The notes under the pieces: generated by a model
Told to the model about the DNA's origin: nothing
The model's database searches: none
What the model saw: only the letters and a program-made list of their open reading frames with translations
Assembly (NCBI GenBank): GCA_937988745.1
Contig: CALKAR010000322.1
Location: 1-7,142, forward strand
Direction: 5' to 3'
Length of the DNA stretch: 7,142 nucleotides
Source of the DNA: an uncultured Peptococcaceae bacterium
Lineage (GTDB): Bacteria > Bacillota > Limnochordia > Darwinibacteriales > Darwinibacteriaceae
Position numbers and translations under genes: made by a program
Shown here: positions 1 to 6,440 of the stretch, one piece after another
Position numbering within the stretch: the stretch's first letter is position 1
How the letters are laid out: each line of letters begins with the position of its first letter

Positions 1-11
1 TTCTGTTGTTT

Positions 12-25
12 GGTTTTCAAGGTTC
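12..25 (-). promoter_or_regulatory. boxA-like antitermination element
   Basis: The minus strand reads GAACCTTGAAAACC, followed by AAACAACAGAA. This closely matches the boxA region of Bacillus-type rRNA leaders (GTTCTTTGAAAACT), which loads the NusB/NusE antitermination complex. It is the main reason for calling an rRNA operon off the left edge. The match is from memory of the family, not a search. Confidence 0.6.
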
Positions 26-38
26 TCAAGCTAGAAAT

Positions 39-56
39 AAGCTCCCTAGGGAGCTT
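39..56. repeat. 18-bp perfect palindrome in the rRNA-type leader
   Basis: AAGCTCCCTAGGGAGCTT is identical to its own reverse complement. As RNA it can fold into a 7-bp stem with a CUAG tetraloop. It lies about 35-55 nt downstream of the predicted start and upstream of boxA. There is no U-tract, so it is not a terminator. It may be a processing or leader hairpin, or a protein-binding site. Confidence 0.5.
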
Positions 57-71
57 GTCCGCTTGATTGAG

Positions 72-87
72 CAGCGCCTCTGCGCTG
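72..87 (-). other. small leader hairpin
   Basis: CAGCGC (72-77) and GCGCTG (82-87) form a 6-bp GC-rich stem around a 4-nt loop, close to the predicted transcription start at about 92. It is probably a 5' leader structure of the stable-RNA transcript. A function is not evident. Confidence 0.35.
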
Positions 88-98
88 ACGTCTTTTAT

Positions 99-127
99 AA
101 TATAGCACTTTCTTTGTTTAGATGCAA
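99..127 (-). promoter_or_regulatory. rRNA-type sigma-A promoter reading left out of the window
   Basis: On the minus strand a -35 TTGCAT (122-127) is separated by 17 bp from a -10 TATATT (99-104), and the -10 is preceded by TG-C, which makes an extended -10. An A-rich stretch directly upstream of the -35 (about 128-140, GGAGAAAAAAAGAC on the minus strand) resembles an UP element. The G at about 92 is well placed as +1. A near-consensus core, A-tract, short structured leader and boxA together are typical of Bacillota rRNA promoters. That the product is rRNA is inferred, because no mature rRNA sequence lies in the window. Confidence 0.72.
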
Positions 128-176
128 GTCTTTTTTTCTCCGTCTTTGGTCGGATGTTCAAACCGCCGGCAGGCTG

Positions 177-205
177 TTAAGAATTGCTGTCTATCGTGGT
201 ATAAT
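177..205 (+). promoter_or_regulatory. probable promoter of the liaFSR operon
   Basis: A perfect TATAAT (200-205) is preceded by TGG, giving an extended -10. A weak -35 TTAAGA (177-182) lies 17 bp upstream. Transcription would start near 212, leaving an approximately 90-nt untranslated leader before liaF. A weak -35 with an extended -10 fits a promoter helped by an activator. LiaR autoregulation is known in relatives, but I could not identify a convincing LiaR operator here. Confidence 0.6.
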
Positions 206-300
206 GAGCACAATGGCAGAGGGATTTTCACCGCTGCTGCCAAATACTAAATTATGGCACGGCTCTTAGGGCCGGGAACTTTCATGAGGAGGTCTCTATC
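206..300 (+). promoter_or_regulatory. 5' leader of liaF, with ribosome binding site
   Basis: The leader ends in a strong Shine-Dalgarno AGGAGGT (287-293), 7 nt before the TTG at 301, and this fixes the liaF start. Further upstream TGGCAG (213-218) and CTGCCA (236-241) form a distant, weak inverted repeat. I see no terminator hairpin, riboswitch or convincing short gene in the leader. Confidence 0.55.
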
Positions 301-1071
301 TTGGACACTAATTCATCTTCTTTTGGACCTCTTGTTCTTATCCTGATCGGTATCGCGTATCTGCTCTATAACACGGGAGTCATCACGATTTCACCGTGGC
401 ATGCTTTGGTCACCTATTGGCCAGTTATTCTAATATATTTCGGACTCAAGAACATCGTTTTTGGTCTGCTCAGACTTCGAGGAAAGGACTTCGGCGACGC
501 GTTACTCGGGGCCGTGGTCGCGTTCTTCGGGTTCAACTGGCTTGCTCCACGGATCGGCCTTTCGGCAATTAGCCTGTCTTGGAGTATGACCTGGCCGATC
601 TTTCTAATCCTTCTAGGACTTTCTCTGCTTTTTGATGGGAAAAGCTTTATGCAAGTTCGCGTCCTTACAGAGGATGGTTCGAATCATGACAAGCTGCCGA
701 GAGCCACAGCTTCTCTTATCGGGGAGGTTCGACGTGGAGGATCTAGTTGGGCTTTAGACGACACATACATTCGGCACGCCATTGGGTCTGTGCATCTGGA
801 TTTGACCCAAGCTATTATTCCAGAGAAAGAAGTCAAACTCAATATTTCCGGTCTGATTGGAGAGGCGACCATCTATCTTCCGCCTGATCTCCCGGTTCGC
901 ATTGAGTGTCGACTCCATGCTGGGGATATGTCGGTATTGGAACGAAGCGCTTCCGGCGTCAACCTTGATCCGATAGTCATTGAAAGCCCCGACTACGTTG
1001 AAGCTGTGAAGAAGCTGGATATTCGCGTCCATTGGAGAATTGGCGATGTGAAGATTCGCCGCATAGGTTAG
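301..1071 (+). CDS. liaF: LiaF-like membrane modulator of the LiaS-LiaR envelope-stress system
   Basis: This is a 256-residue protein starting at TTG, chosen because of the strong AGGAGGT 7 nt upstream. The N-terminal half has four hydrophobic segments at about residues 9-24, 36-50, 64-84 and 95-111, containing the PLVLILIGIAYLLYN and WPIFLILLGLSLLF runs. The C-terminal half (about 137-256) is the beta-rich domain of LiaF / VraT-type 'cell wall-active antibiotics response' proteins. It shows the family-like pattern HLDLTQAIIP ... ISGLIGEATIYLP, a short glycine-turn repeat pattern expected of a beta-solenoid-like fold. In Bacillus subtilis LiaF holds the kinase LiaS inactive until cell-wall antibiotics or membrane damage relieve it. 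Here it is the first gene, 10 nt ahead of the kinase, as in known lia operons. The family assignment is strong; the inhibitory role is inferred from homologues. Confidence 0.87.
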   Translation: MDTNSSSFGPLVLILIGIAYLLYNTGVITISPWHALVTYWPVILIYFGLKNIVFGLLRLRGKDFGDALLGAVVAFFGFNWLAPRIGLSAISLSWSMTWPIFLILLGLSLLFDGKSFMQVRVLTEDGSNHDKLPRATASLIGEVRRGGSSWALDDTYIRHAIGSVHLDLTQAIIPEKEVKLNISGLIGEATIYLPPDLPVRIECRLHAGDMSVLERSASGVNLDPIVIESPDYVEAVKKLDIRVHWRIGDVKIRRIG

Positions 1072-1081
1072 GGGTGACGAT

Positions 1082-2116
1082 ATGCCAAGGATGCGGTGGA
1101 TGTGGATGGTTTATTACGCCTACAGCAATATTGCGGCCATAGTAGTTGCCGCGGGACTAATTGTCCTCTTGGTTCTGCCTGCCGACCTAACGGCTTCTAT
1201 CACGCCCCACCAGATCGCTTTAATGTGCGTAATCATAATTGCGGTTTCCTTAACATCAGGAGCCATCTCGGGATTGAGATTTACACGCAATCTGCGTCAT
1301 CGTTTGGAAGAAATCAGCATCGGAACCCGCAGCTTGGCTTACGGGGATCTGCAGCATCGACTGCCTTTTACTGATGATCCGGAACTTGGAGATATTGCAC
1401 GAGCCTTCAACGACATGGCTGAACGCCTCGAAAACCAAGTTGCAGCCCTTCAAAAAGTAAGCGAAGAAAACGAAAAACTGATTCAGCAGACAAGACTAGC
1501 CGCCGTTTCAGAAGAACGACAGCGCCTTGCACGAGAGCTCCATGATGCCGTTAGTCAGCAATTGTTTGCTATTTCCATGATGGCTGCGACTGCTGCGAAA
1601 ATCGCCATAGAGAAGCCTGAGCAGTGTGCCTCTTTGGTGGCCAACATTTCAGAATCTGCATCTCGGGCCCAGTCTGAAATGCGGGCTCTTCTCCTGCAGC
1701 TTCGTCCAGTAACATTGGAGGATCAGCGTTTCGGAGAAGCGCTCACTTCCCTCGTCTACGAACTCGAGAGCAAGCAGGTCATTGAATGCGAACTAGAAAT
1801 TGATGATATCGATCTGCCAAAACATATTGAGAATCAACTGTACCGCATCGCGCAGGAAGGATTATCCAACGTCCTCCGACATGCTGAAGCCCGCAAAGTT
1901 CGTATTACTCTATCGGTGTCCGAAAACCACACCCGCCTACTGTTTATTATCGAAGACGATGGCAAAGGATTTCGGGAAGAGGACGTGTCGAAAACCACGA
2001 TAGGCCTAAAGTCGATTCGAGAACGTACCGAACTCATCGGAGGTACAGTGAACTGGGTATCCATTCCTTCCAAGGGAACCCGCATGGAAGTGAGGGTTCC
2101 CCTTGTCAAGAACTGA
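1082..2116 (+). CDS. liaS: LiaS-like intramembrane-sensing histidine kinase
   Basis: This is a 344-residue NarL/LiaS-class sensor kinase that should phosphorylate the LiaR-like regulator encoded next. Two membrane segments (about 17-33 and 45-64) flank only about 11-12 outside residues, so there is no real extracellular sensor domain; such kinases sense within the membrane or through a partner, here LiaF. A HAMP linker spans about 65-120. A HisKA_3 dimerisation region follows, with the phospho-acceptor His154 in RELHDAVSQQL. The ATPase domain has its N-box (Asn263 in EGLSNVLRHAEA), G1 (EDDGKGF, 291-297) and a GLKSIRERTELIGG motif at 308-321. All catalytic motifs look intact. The start at ATG 1082 follows GGGGTGA (1071-1077), which overlaps the liaF stop. 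Its own stop is TGA at 2114-2116. Alternative ATGs at 1091 and 1100 have poorer spacing. Confidence 0.9.
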   Translation: MPRMRWMWMVYYAYSNIAAIVVAAGLIVLLVLPADLTASITPHQIALMCVIIIAVSLTSGAISGLRFTRNLRHRLEEISIGTRSLAYGDLQHRLPFTDDPELGDIARAFNDMAERLENQVAALQKVSEENEKLIQQTRLAAVSEERQRLARELHDAVSQQLFAISMMAATAAKIAIEKPEQCASLVANISESASRAQSEMRALLLQLRPVTLEDQRFGEALTSLVYELESKQVIECELEIDDIDLPKHIENQLYRIAQEGLSNVLRHAEARKVRITLSVSENHTRLLFIIEDDGKGFREEDVSKTTIGLKSIRERTELIGGTVNWVSIPSKGTRMEVRVPLVKN

Positions 2117-2132
2117 TGAAGAACAAGACGAT

Positions 2133-2139
2133 AGGAGGT
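2133..2139 (+). promoter_or_regulatory. ribosome binding site deciding the liaR start
   Basis: A perfect AGGAGGT lies 6 nt before the in-frame TTG at 2146. The upstream in-frame ATG at 2116, which overlaps the liaS stop codon as TGATG, has no Shine-Dalgarno sequence. The site therefore argues for initiation at TTG 2146. Confidence 0.7.
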
Positions 2140-2145
2140 AGCAAA

Positions 2146-2793
2146 TTGGGTTCCACACTGCCCATTAAGGTCCTAGTCGTCGATGATCACGAGATGGTCC
2201 GGCGCGGAATAATCAGCTATTTGGAAACTGAAGATGATATCGAAGTAGTAGGTGAGGCCAGCGATGGCGCTCAAGCAGTTGAACTCTGCCAAAAGCTTAA
2301 GCCAGACGTTGTTCTCATGGACCTGATTATGCAAAACATGGATGGCATCGCAGCAACTAAGAAGATCAAGACGGAACTTCCTGAGACCAAGATTATCATC
2401 CTAACTAGTTTTGTTGATGAGCAGCTGGTCTTCCCTGCGTTAGAAGCCGGAGCTTTGAGCTATCTCCTGAAGACCGCTACGGCTGAGGACATTGTAAACG
2501 CGATCCGATCAGCTCAGGAGTCTCAGTCGATTATTGAACCAAAGGTTGCTGCACAAATGGTTCACAGACTCCAGTCGGCCTCAACTGCTAAGCTGCCCCA
2601 CGAAGAACTTACCGAACGAGAGCTCGAAGTGCTCCGGCTGATTGGTGAAGGTCTGACAAATCAGGAGATTGCTGAAACGCTGTTCATTGGCATCAAGACC
2701 GTGAAAACTCATGTCAGCAATATCCTAAGCAAACTTGGTGTCAATGATCGAACGCAAGCCGCCATTTACGCGCATCGCAATAAGCTCGTCTAA
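2146..2793 (+). CDS. liaR: LiaR-like response regulator (NarL/FixJ family)
   Basis: From the TTG at 2146 the protein has 215 residues, the usual length for this family; from the ATG at 2116 it would have 225, with a ten-residue extension not usual for the fold. The receiver domain (about 7-122) has the acidic pair Asp13-Asp14, the phospho-acceptor Asp59 in VLMDL, the switch residue Thr87 and the conserved Lys109 in YLLKT. The C-terminal LuxR-type helix-turn-helix (about 154-211) carries LTERELEVLRLIGEG, TNQEIAETLFI and TVKTHVSNILSKL. It should be phosphorylated by the LiaS-like kinase and activate envelope-protection genes, possibly including its own operon. The gene ends with TAA at 2791-2793, overlapping the stop codon of the convergent minus-strand gene, so no separate terminator is present. 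Confidence 0.9.
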   Translation: MGSTLPIKVLVVDDHEMVRRGIISYLETEDDIEVVGEASDGAQAVELCQKLKPDVVLMDLIMQNMDGIAATKKIKTELPETKIIILTSFVDEQLVFPALEAGALSYLLKTATAEDIVNAIRSAQESQSIIEPKVAAQMVHRLQSASTAKLPHEELTERELEVLRLIGEGLTNQEIAETLFIGIKTVKTHVSNILSKLGVNDRTQAAIYAHRNKLV

Positions 2794-3722
2794 AGCAGGC
2801 CAAAGGTCTTGAAAACGCGATAACGCTCGAGGGCAATAATTCCCTGCCAGTATCTAGCCGCAACAGCAAATTCCCCGGGATAAGCAGCCCACTCCCAAGT
2901 TACCGGCCAGAGGCCGTTTTCGTCGACCTGTTCAATGTAGAAATCAAGATTTTTCGCAACCAAATTACCCAACACATCACACAGAAAACTATCAGGATGT
3001 TGAACGAACGTCAGCGGTAGTGCTTTATAACCATGCACCCACTGAGCGATATCGGTTTCCACCGCCGCTTCGACCAGCTCCGCCAGCTTGCGCTCAATAT
3101 CTCTTAGGGAATAACCAGTTTTTTCGGTAAATTCCTCTGTGCGAAACTCCAACAGCTCCTTCATAGATAAGAAGTTGTTAATCTCATGCATATCCATTTC
3201 GGTACAGCTCATGAGCCTCGCAGTGGCCAGTCGCACTGTTTTCCAACCCCGCTGAGCTTCGCTGCTTTTAGGTTCACTCCAATGAATTAGATAAGCCGCT
3301 AGTTCCACACTAGGATTAAACATCCACTGCTGCTCCACCCCTGGTTCCCAATGCCACCAAGGTGCGTGGGGGAACTCGTTATTCTGCGGGAGTACCGCAG
3401 CCCACATACCTGTATCGTCTTGACTCCTGCTGAGATAACCTTTCATCGACTGCACAATTGGATGCCCAGGGTCCGTCTCCACTTCCATCAGGATCCGTGC
3501 CGCTGCCCAGGTAGCCATAGGTGATGAGGAGGGCAGCCAGAAATCTGGCTCAAGACCGTGCCCAAAGCCGCCATCCTCATTCTGATAAGCCTCCAACATC
3601 CGTAAGACTCTTTCCCTAGAACCATGTTCAAAAGCATACTCCCAGCGAGCTACTTCCAAAGGTCGAGCATTGCGCTTAATCCACTGTCCTGCCTTGACAA
3701 ATGCCTTCTCCAATCTGGTCAC
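2790..3722 (-). CDS. Uncharacterised alpha/alpha-toroid (prenyltransferase / squalene-cyclase-like) protein
   Basis: This is a 310-residue, apparently soluble protein with no signal peptide or membrane segment. It is rich in Trp and aromatic residues. It carries QW-repeat-like turns typical of alpha/alpha-barrel terpene cyclases and prenyltransferases: YQNEDGGFGHGLEPD (46-60), SQDDTGMWA (100-108) and EQVDENGLWPVTWEW (264-278). I recall similar hypothetical proteins in Bacillota with the same QNEDGGFGHGLEPD signature. I do not see a cyclase DXDD acid motif, so enzymatic cyclisation is doubtful and the fold may be used for binding. The start is GTG 3722, with GAGAGGAG (3732-3739) 9 nt upstream; an out-of-frame ATG lies in between. 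It follows the TPR gene by 28 nt and is the last gene of the sigma-factor operon. The fold is moderately supported; the function is unknown. Confidence 0.72.
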   Translation of the reverse strand: MTRLEKAFVKAGQWIKRNARPLEVARWEYAFEHGSRERVLRMLEAYQNEDGGFGHGLEPDFWLPSSSPMATWAAARILMEVETDPGHPIVQSMKGYLSRSQDDTGMWAAVLPQNNEFPHAPWWHWEPGVEQQWMFNPSVELAAYLIHWSEPKSSEAQRGWKTVRLATARLMSCTEMDMHEINNFLSMKELLEFRTEEFTEKTGYSLRDIERKLAELVEAAVETDIAQWVHGYKALPLTFVQHPDSFLCDVLGNLVAKNLDFYIEQVDENGLWPVTWEWAAYPGEFAVAARYWQGIIALERYRVFKTFGLL

Positions 3723-3750
3723 GATGCATCGCTCCTCTCATATTGCCTTA

Positions 3751-6117
3751 CTACCTCAGGTTTAGCACAGCATCTATGAACTGACTCAGTTCAGGTGCAG
3801 CATCTGCGTAATCCACAGCGAACTGTGCCGCTGTTTGTTTAACTGCTTCTAGTACATTCCTGTCGTACTTATAAGGTTCAAGCAGTTCGGCGGTCAGTGC
3901 CAAAAACCGCTCAAAAGGATCAGTGGAATCTTTCCAGCTTTCCCTAACTAGCGCAAAGGGTTCTTCTCTCAGCCTCCTAGCCTGGCGCTCCGCTGCGTCA
4001 CGCCAACGACCAGAATCATGCAGCGCTCTGGTGGCCTCGACTAAGGAACGCAGACGAGGTTCCAGTGTAACGCCGGCGGAAGCAACCACTTGTGCTGCCC
4101 CCTCGAAGTCACCAAGCAAGATCAGCAGACGATAATAGTCGAGATACCCCCAGTACGTTGAGTCTGCATCCTGGGCTAATTTATACAGACGAAGAGCTTT
4201 GTCAACATCTGAATCTTTTTCAAGGGCATGATAAGCCAGGTAGTTATAGACATCCCAGGTATCCTGACCAGGAATCTTGGCAAGTTCATTATATAAGGGA
4301 AACAGCTCATCGACTCTGCGCAGGTCACGAAGTACCGTGATCTGTGCCCGAATTACAGCCGCTCCTGGGTCAACTTCTTGCAGCTTCTTCAATATCGACA
4401 GTGCTTTCTCCTGATTTCGATGAGCGAAGTTGGCTGTATCCCATTCACCTGTAGGGCTGTAGGTTCCATAGAAATAAACACGGGCTAGGGTCCATAGGTC
4501 GTCTACATCGGCTGCTCCCATTTCTACGCGCTTTTCTAGAACTTCCACTCCCTCATCATATTTCCGGGACAGGATAAGCTCGGCCACATCAGACCGCTCG
4601 GGCTTCCCAACTGGAATCGTTCCCGCATCCAGCTTATCAGCGTGAAACGTAAGTCCGCTGCTGGACGCAAGCACCAGCCCTCGCTCATCATAAGCCCTAA
4701 CATCAACACGGAGCTCATCAAATACCAGCAGATTTCCTAAGAGATCGACAGGCGATACTCCCTCCTGATCGACCCCATAGGACCCGAAGGCCCAGGATGT
4801 CTTATTATCTAGAACGTAACTAGTGTCTTCCACATAATCAATGGTGCTGCTCGTGGTCAAGCTCCCGGTATCAGTCGAGACCCTGCCGAAGACCGACACG
4901 CCGTAGTAAACGGCACCGGGGTAGGGTTCCCATTCAATCTGCATTGGTTCCCCAGTATAAACCATATCCTGTACAGACCGCTTAAACTGAACGGGTTCGA
5001 CGAAACGGAATTCAACTATCGGTGCCTCATCTTTTTCGAGTGCCAACTCTCCATTGATTATCTGCAGATGAGTTCCCTCTACCAGACGGGCCTGTTCATA
5101 ATTGAGACGAATACCAACTTCGTAAACCCCTTCACGCAGTTCCCCCTGGAAGCGTCCTTCTCGATCAGTAATCCACAAACCTCTCTGGTTCGGTCCAGTG
5201 GGAAAGGAGCGGGCATGATCTTTAATTGGGTTAACCAAGACATGCACACCGGGAAGAGGCCTTCCCTGCACGCTGACTTTCCCTTGTATGATGATCGGTT
5301 TGTCACCGTCAAGGGGCAAACTACTTAACTTAGAATCGATCAGCTGTTGATAGTAATCTAGGGAGTTAGCAATAATTCGCCTGCGTTCCTCTACGTCCTC
5401 ATGCGACAAGAAGCGATTCAAACTGCTTTCCACAATTTCTGGAACCCTTTTATAGGCCGCAAGAGCGGACTCATAGTCGCCTTGAGCAGCATAGATATCA
5501 CCTAGGCTCATCTGAATCTGTGCAGGGAGATGGTCCGGTAAATAGGTACGGCAGTAATCGACGATACCTAAGGCCTCATCTAGTCTTTTTTCCTTAATGT
5601 ACAGCTCAATGAGCCGCTGAGCTGCTTCAACACGATTGCTGCCATTTTCGCGTTTCATGGCCTGAAGATATAATGCTTCGGCCCTTGCATCCCCACGCCC
5701 GTAGTAAATCTCAGCCAGCTTAAAGTCTGCATGCTGGGCTGTCCAGTGGTCAGGGTATTCTTCGCGAATACGCAGATAACGTTCTTCCCGCGTAAGTGTT
5801 CCGCCAGCTGGTTCAGGAACATCGTCGCTGCGGACGGTCACCAAAGAATGGGTCGGGAAGAATATGGCTTGGAAGTAATAACCATCTGGTAAAAGACCAG
5901 CTGACCAATACAAGGCGTCAGGTATCCGCGGGTGGTCCGGATAGCGCTCAATAAAAGCATCATAATGTGCAAGAGCGCTGACATAATCACCGGTCTCCCG
6001 AGCCGTTTCAGCACGATAAAACAAGTAATCTCCTCCCCCGGCTTTCACCAAGCCTAGGGCAAGGCCAAAGATGACTACGATGAGTACGATCACCTTATTT
6101 TTCACCCGGATAGTCAC
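3751..6117 (-). CDS. Membrane-anchored or exported TPR protein with central beta-sandwich domains
   Basis: This 788-residue protein has a positively charged N-terminus and one hydrophobic segment (about 8-26, VIVLIVVIFGLALGLVKA), which is either an uncleaved anchor or a signal peptide. No lipobox cysteine is visible. Tetratricopeptide-like helices follow at about 30-60 (YRAETARETGDYVSALAHYD), 128-158, 162-190 and 202-225. A beta domain resembling a carboxypeptidase-regulatory / Ig-like fold lies at about 275-345 (IIIQGKVSVQGRPLPGVHVLV and ITDREGRFQGELREGVYEVGI). A further beta-rich stretch reaches about residue 500, then helical TPR-like repeats run from about 505 to the end. The bulk should lie outside the membrane and act as a protein- or wall-binding scaffold; this is inference. 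GTG 6117 overlaps the preceding gene's TGA as GTGA, suggesting translational coupling; a modest GGGAG lies 10 nt upstream. I do not recognise a named family. Confidence 0.78.
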   Translation of the reverse strand: MTIRVKNKVIVLIVVIFGLALGLVKAGGGDYLFYRAETARETGDYVSALAHYDAFIERYPDHPRIPDALYWSAGLLPDGYYFQAIFFPTHSLVTVRSDDVPEPAGGTLTREERYLRIREEYPDHWTAQHADFKLAEIYYGRGDARAEALYLQAMKRENGSNRVEAAQRLIELYIKEKRLDEALGIVDYCRTYLPDHLPAQIQMSLGDIYAAQGDYESALAAYKRVPEIVESSLNRFLSHEDVEERRRIIANSLDYYQQLIDSKLSSLPLDGDKPIIIQGKVSVQGRPLPGVHVLVNPIKDHARSFPTGPNQRGLWITDREGRFQGELREGVYEVGIRLNYEQARLVEGTHLQIINGELALEKDEAPIVEFRFVEPVQFKRSVQDMVYTGEPMQIEWEPYPGAVYYGVSVFGRVSTDTGSLTTSSTIDYVEDTSYVLDNKTSWAFGSYGVDQEGVSPVDLLGNLLVFDELRVDVRAYDERGLVLASSSGLTFHADKLDAGTIPVGKPERSDVAELILSRKYDEGVEVLEKRVEMGAADVDDLWTLARVYFYGTYSPTGEWDTANFAHRNQEKALSILKKLQEVDPGAAVIRAQITVLRDLRRVDELFPLYNELAKIPGQDTWDVYNYLAYHALEKDSDVDKALRLYKLAQDADSTYWGYLDYYRLLILLGDFEGAAQVVASAGVTLEPRLRSLVEATRALHDSGRWRDAAERQARRLREEPFALVRESWKDSTDPFERFLALTAELLEPYKYDRNVLEAVKQTAAQFAVDYADAAPELSQFIDAVLNLR

Positions 6118-6440
6118 AGGACACTCACTCCCTGTTTGATAGTTATAACAGACGCCCTGCCCGCCTCAATAAGGAGCAGCGCTGTCGCCTCATCGATGAC
6201 AAAAACCCTTGAGTAGTTCTTCCAGAGGACAATAAACATCAACCCTAGTGCCGCAGCACCGAGTGGAAGGGGAAGCTCAATTGTTCCGTTCCAGAAGTTC
6301 CAGAGCCACTGCCAGAGTTTGTCGGATAGCCTGTCACGTGTGACCACAGTTTCTCGCAGCTCTTTTTTAAGGTGTCTCTTTTGCTCAGCTGAAAATGAGA
6401 CGCTGCGCAGCTCTTCATCTAATCGCCTCTTCGCGTCCAC
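6114..6440 (-). CDS. Probable single-pass membrane anti-sigma factor
   Basis: From GTG 6440 this is a 108-residue protein. The start is chosen because AGGAGG (6447-6452) sits 6 nt upstream; the longer frame from GTG 6479 has no good site and would add 13 residues lying inside the sigma gene. It has a charged helical cytoplasmic part (about 1-42, DEELRSVSFSAEQKRHLKKEL), a Trp-rich stretch (WQWLWNFW, 43-50), one membrane segment (about 57-74) and about 34 outside residues. It overlaps the end of the sigma gene by 26 bp and the next gene by 4 bp. Size, topology and position fit an anti-sigma factor that holds the ECF sigma at the membrane. The HxxxCxxC zinc motif of common anti-sigma domains is absent, so it is not a ZAS type. 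The role is inferred mainly from context. Confidence 0.7.
   Translation of the reverse strand: MDAKRRLDEELRSVSFSAEQKRHLKKELRETVVTRDRLSDKLWQWLWNFWNGTIELPLPLGAAALGLMFIVLWKNYSRVFVIDEATALLLIEAGRASVITIKQGVSVL

Larger units (their letters stand above)
1..92 (-). other. 5' leader of a probable rRNA operon (partial)
   Basis: This is the transcribed leader expected downstream of the minus-strand promoter. In transcript order it holds a 6-bp hairpin (CAGCGC / GCGCTG with a 4-nt loop, 72-87), a perfect 18-bp palindrome (39-56) and a boxA-like sequence (12-25). No credible protein-coding frame explains it. The mature RNA would begin beyond position 1. The same layout could serve a tRNA or other stable-RNA operon. 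Confidence 0.55.

Noticed and set aside
6..269. Open plus-strand frame of 87 codons, and a shorter in-frame one from ATG 204
   Set aside because: It runs through the rRNA-type promoter, boxA and the lia promoter, has no Shine-Dalgarno site or protein-like composition, and its internal ATG lies within the -10 element.
206..300. Riboswitch or attenuator in the liaF leader
   Set aside because: Only weak, distant complementarity is present, with no terminator stem and no T-tract.
100..300. LiaR operator upstream of liaF
   Set aside because: I looked for an inverted repeat of the known LiaR-box form near the promoter and found nothing convincing by eye.
684..1032. Minus-strand frames inside liaF
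   Set aside because: They lie opposite a well-supported gene, overlap each other in different frames, and have no recognisable domain.
1800..2109. Frames on both strands inside liaS
   Set aside because: They overlap the intact ATPase domain of liaS and look like out-of-frame shadows without ribosome sites.
3923..5328. Several plus- and minus-strand frames of 61-86 codons within the TPR gene
   Set aside because: The TPR gene is continuous and domain-rich over this stretch; these frames have no initiation signals or family resemblance.
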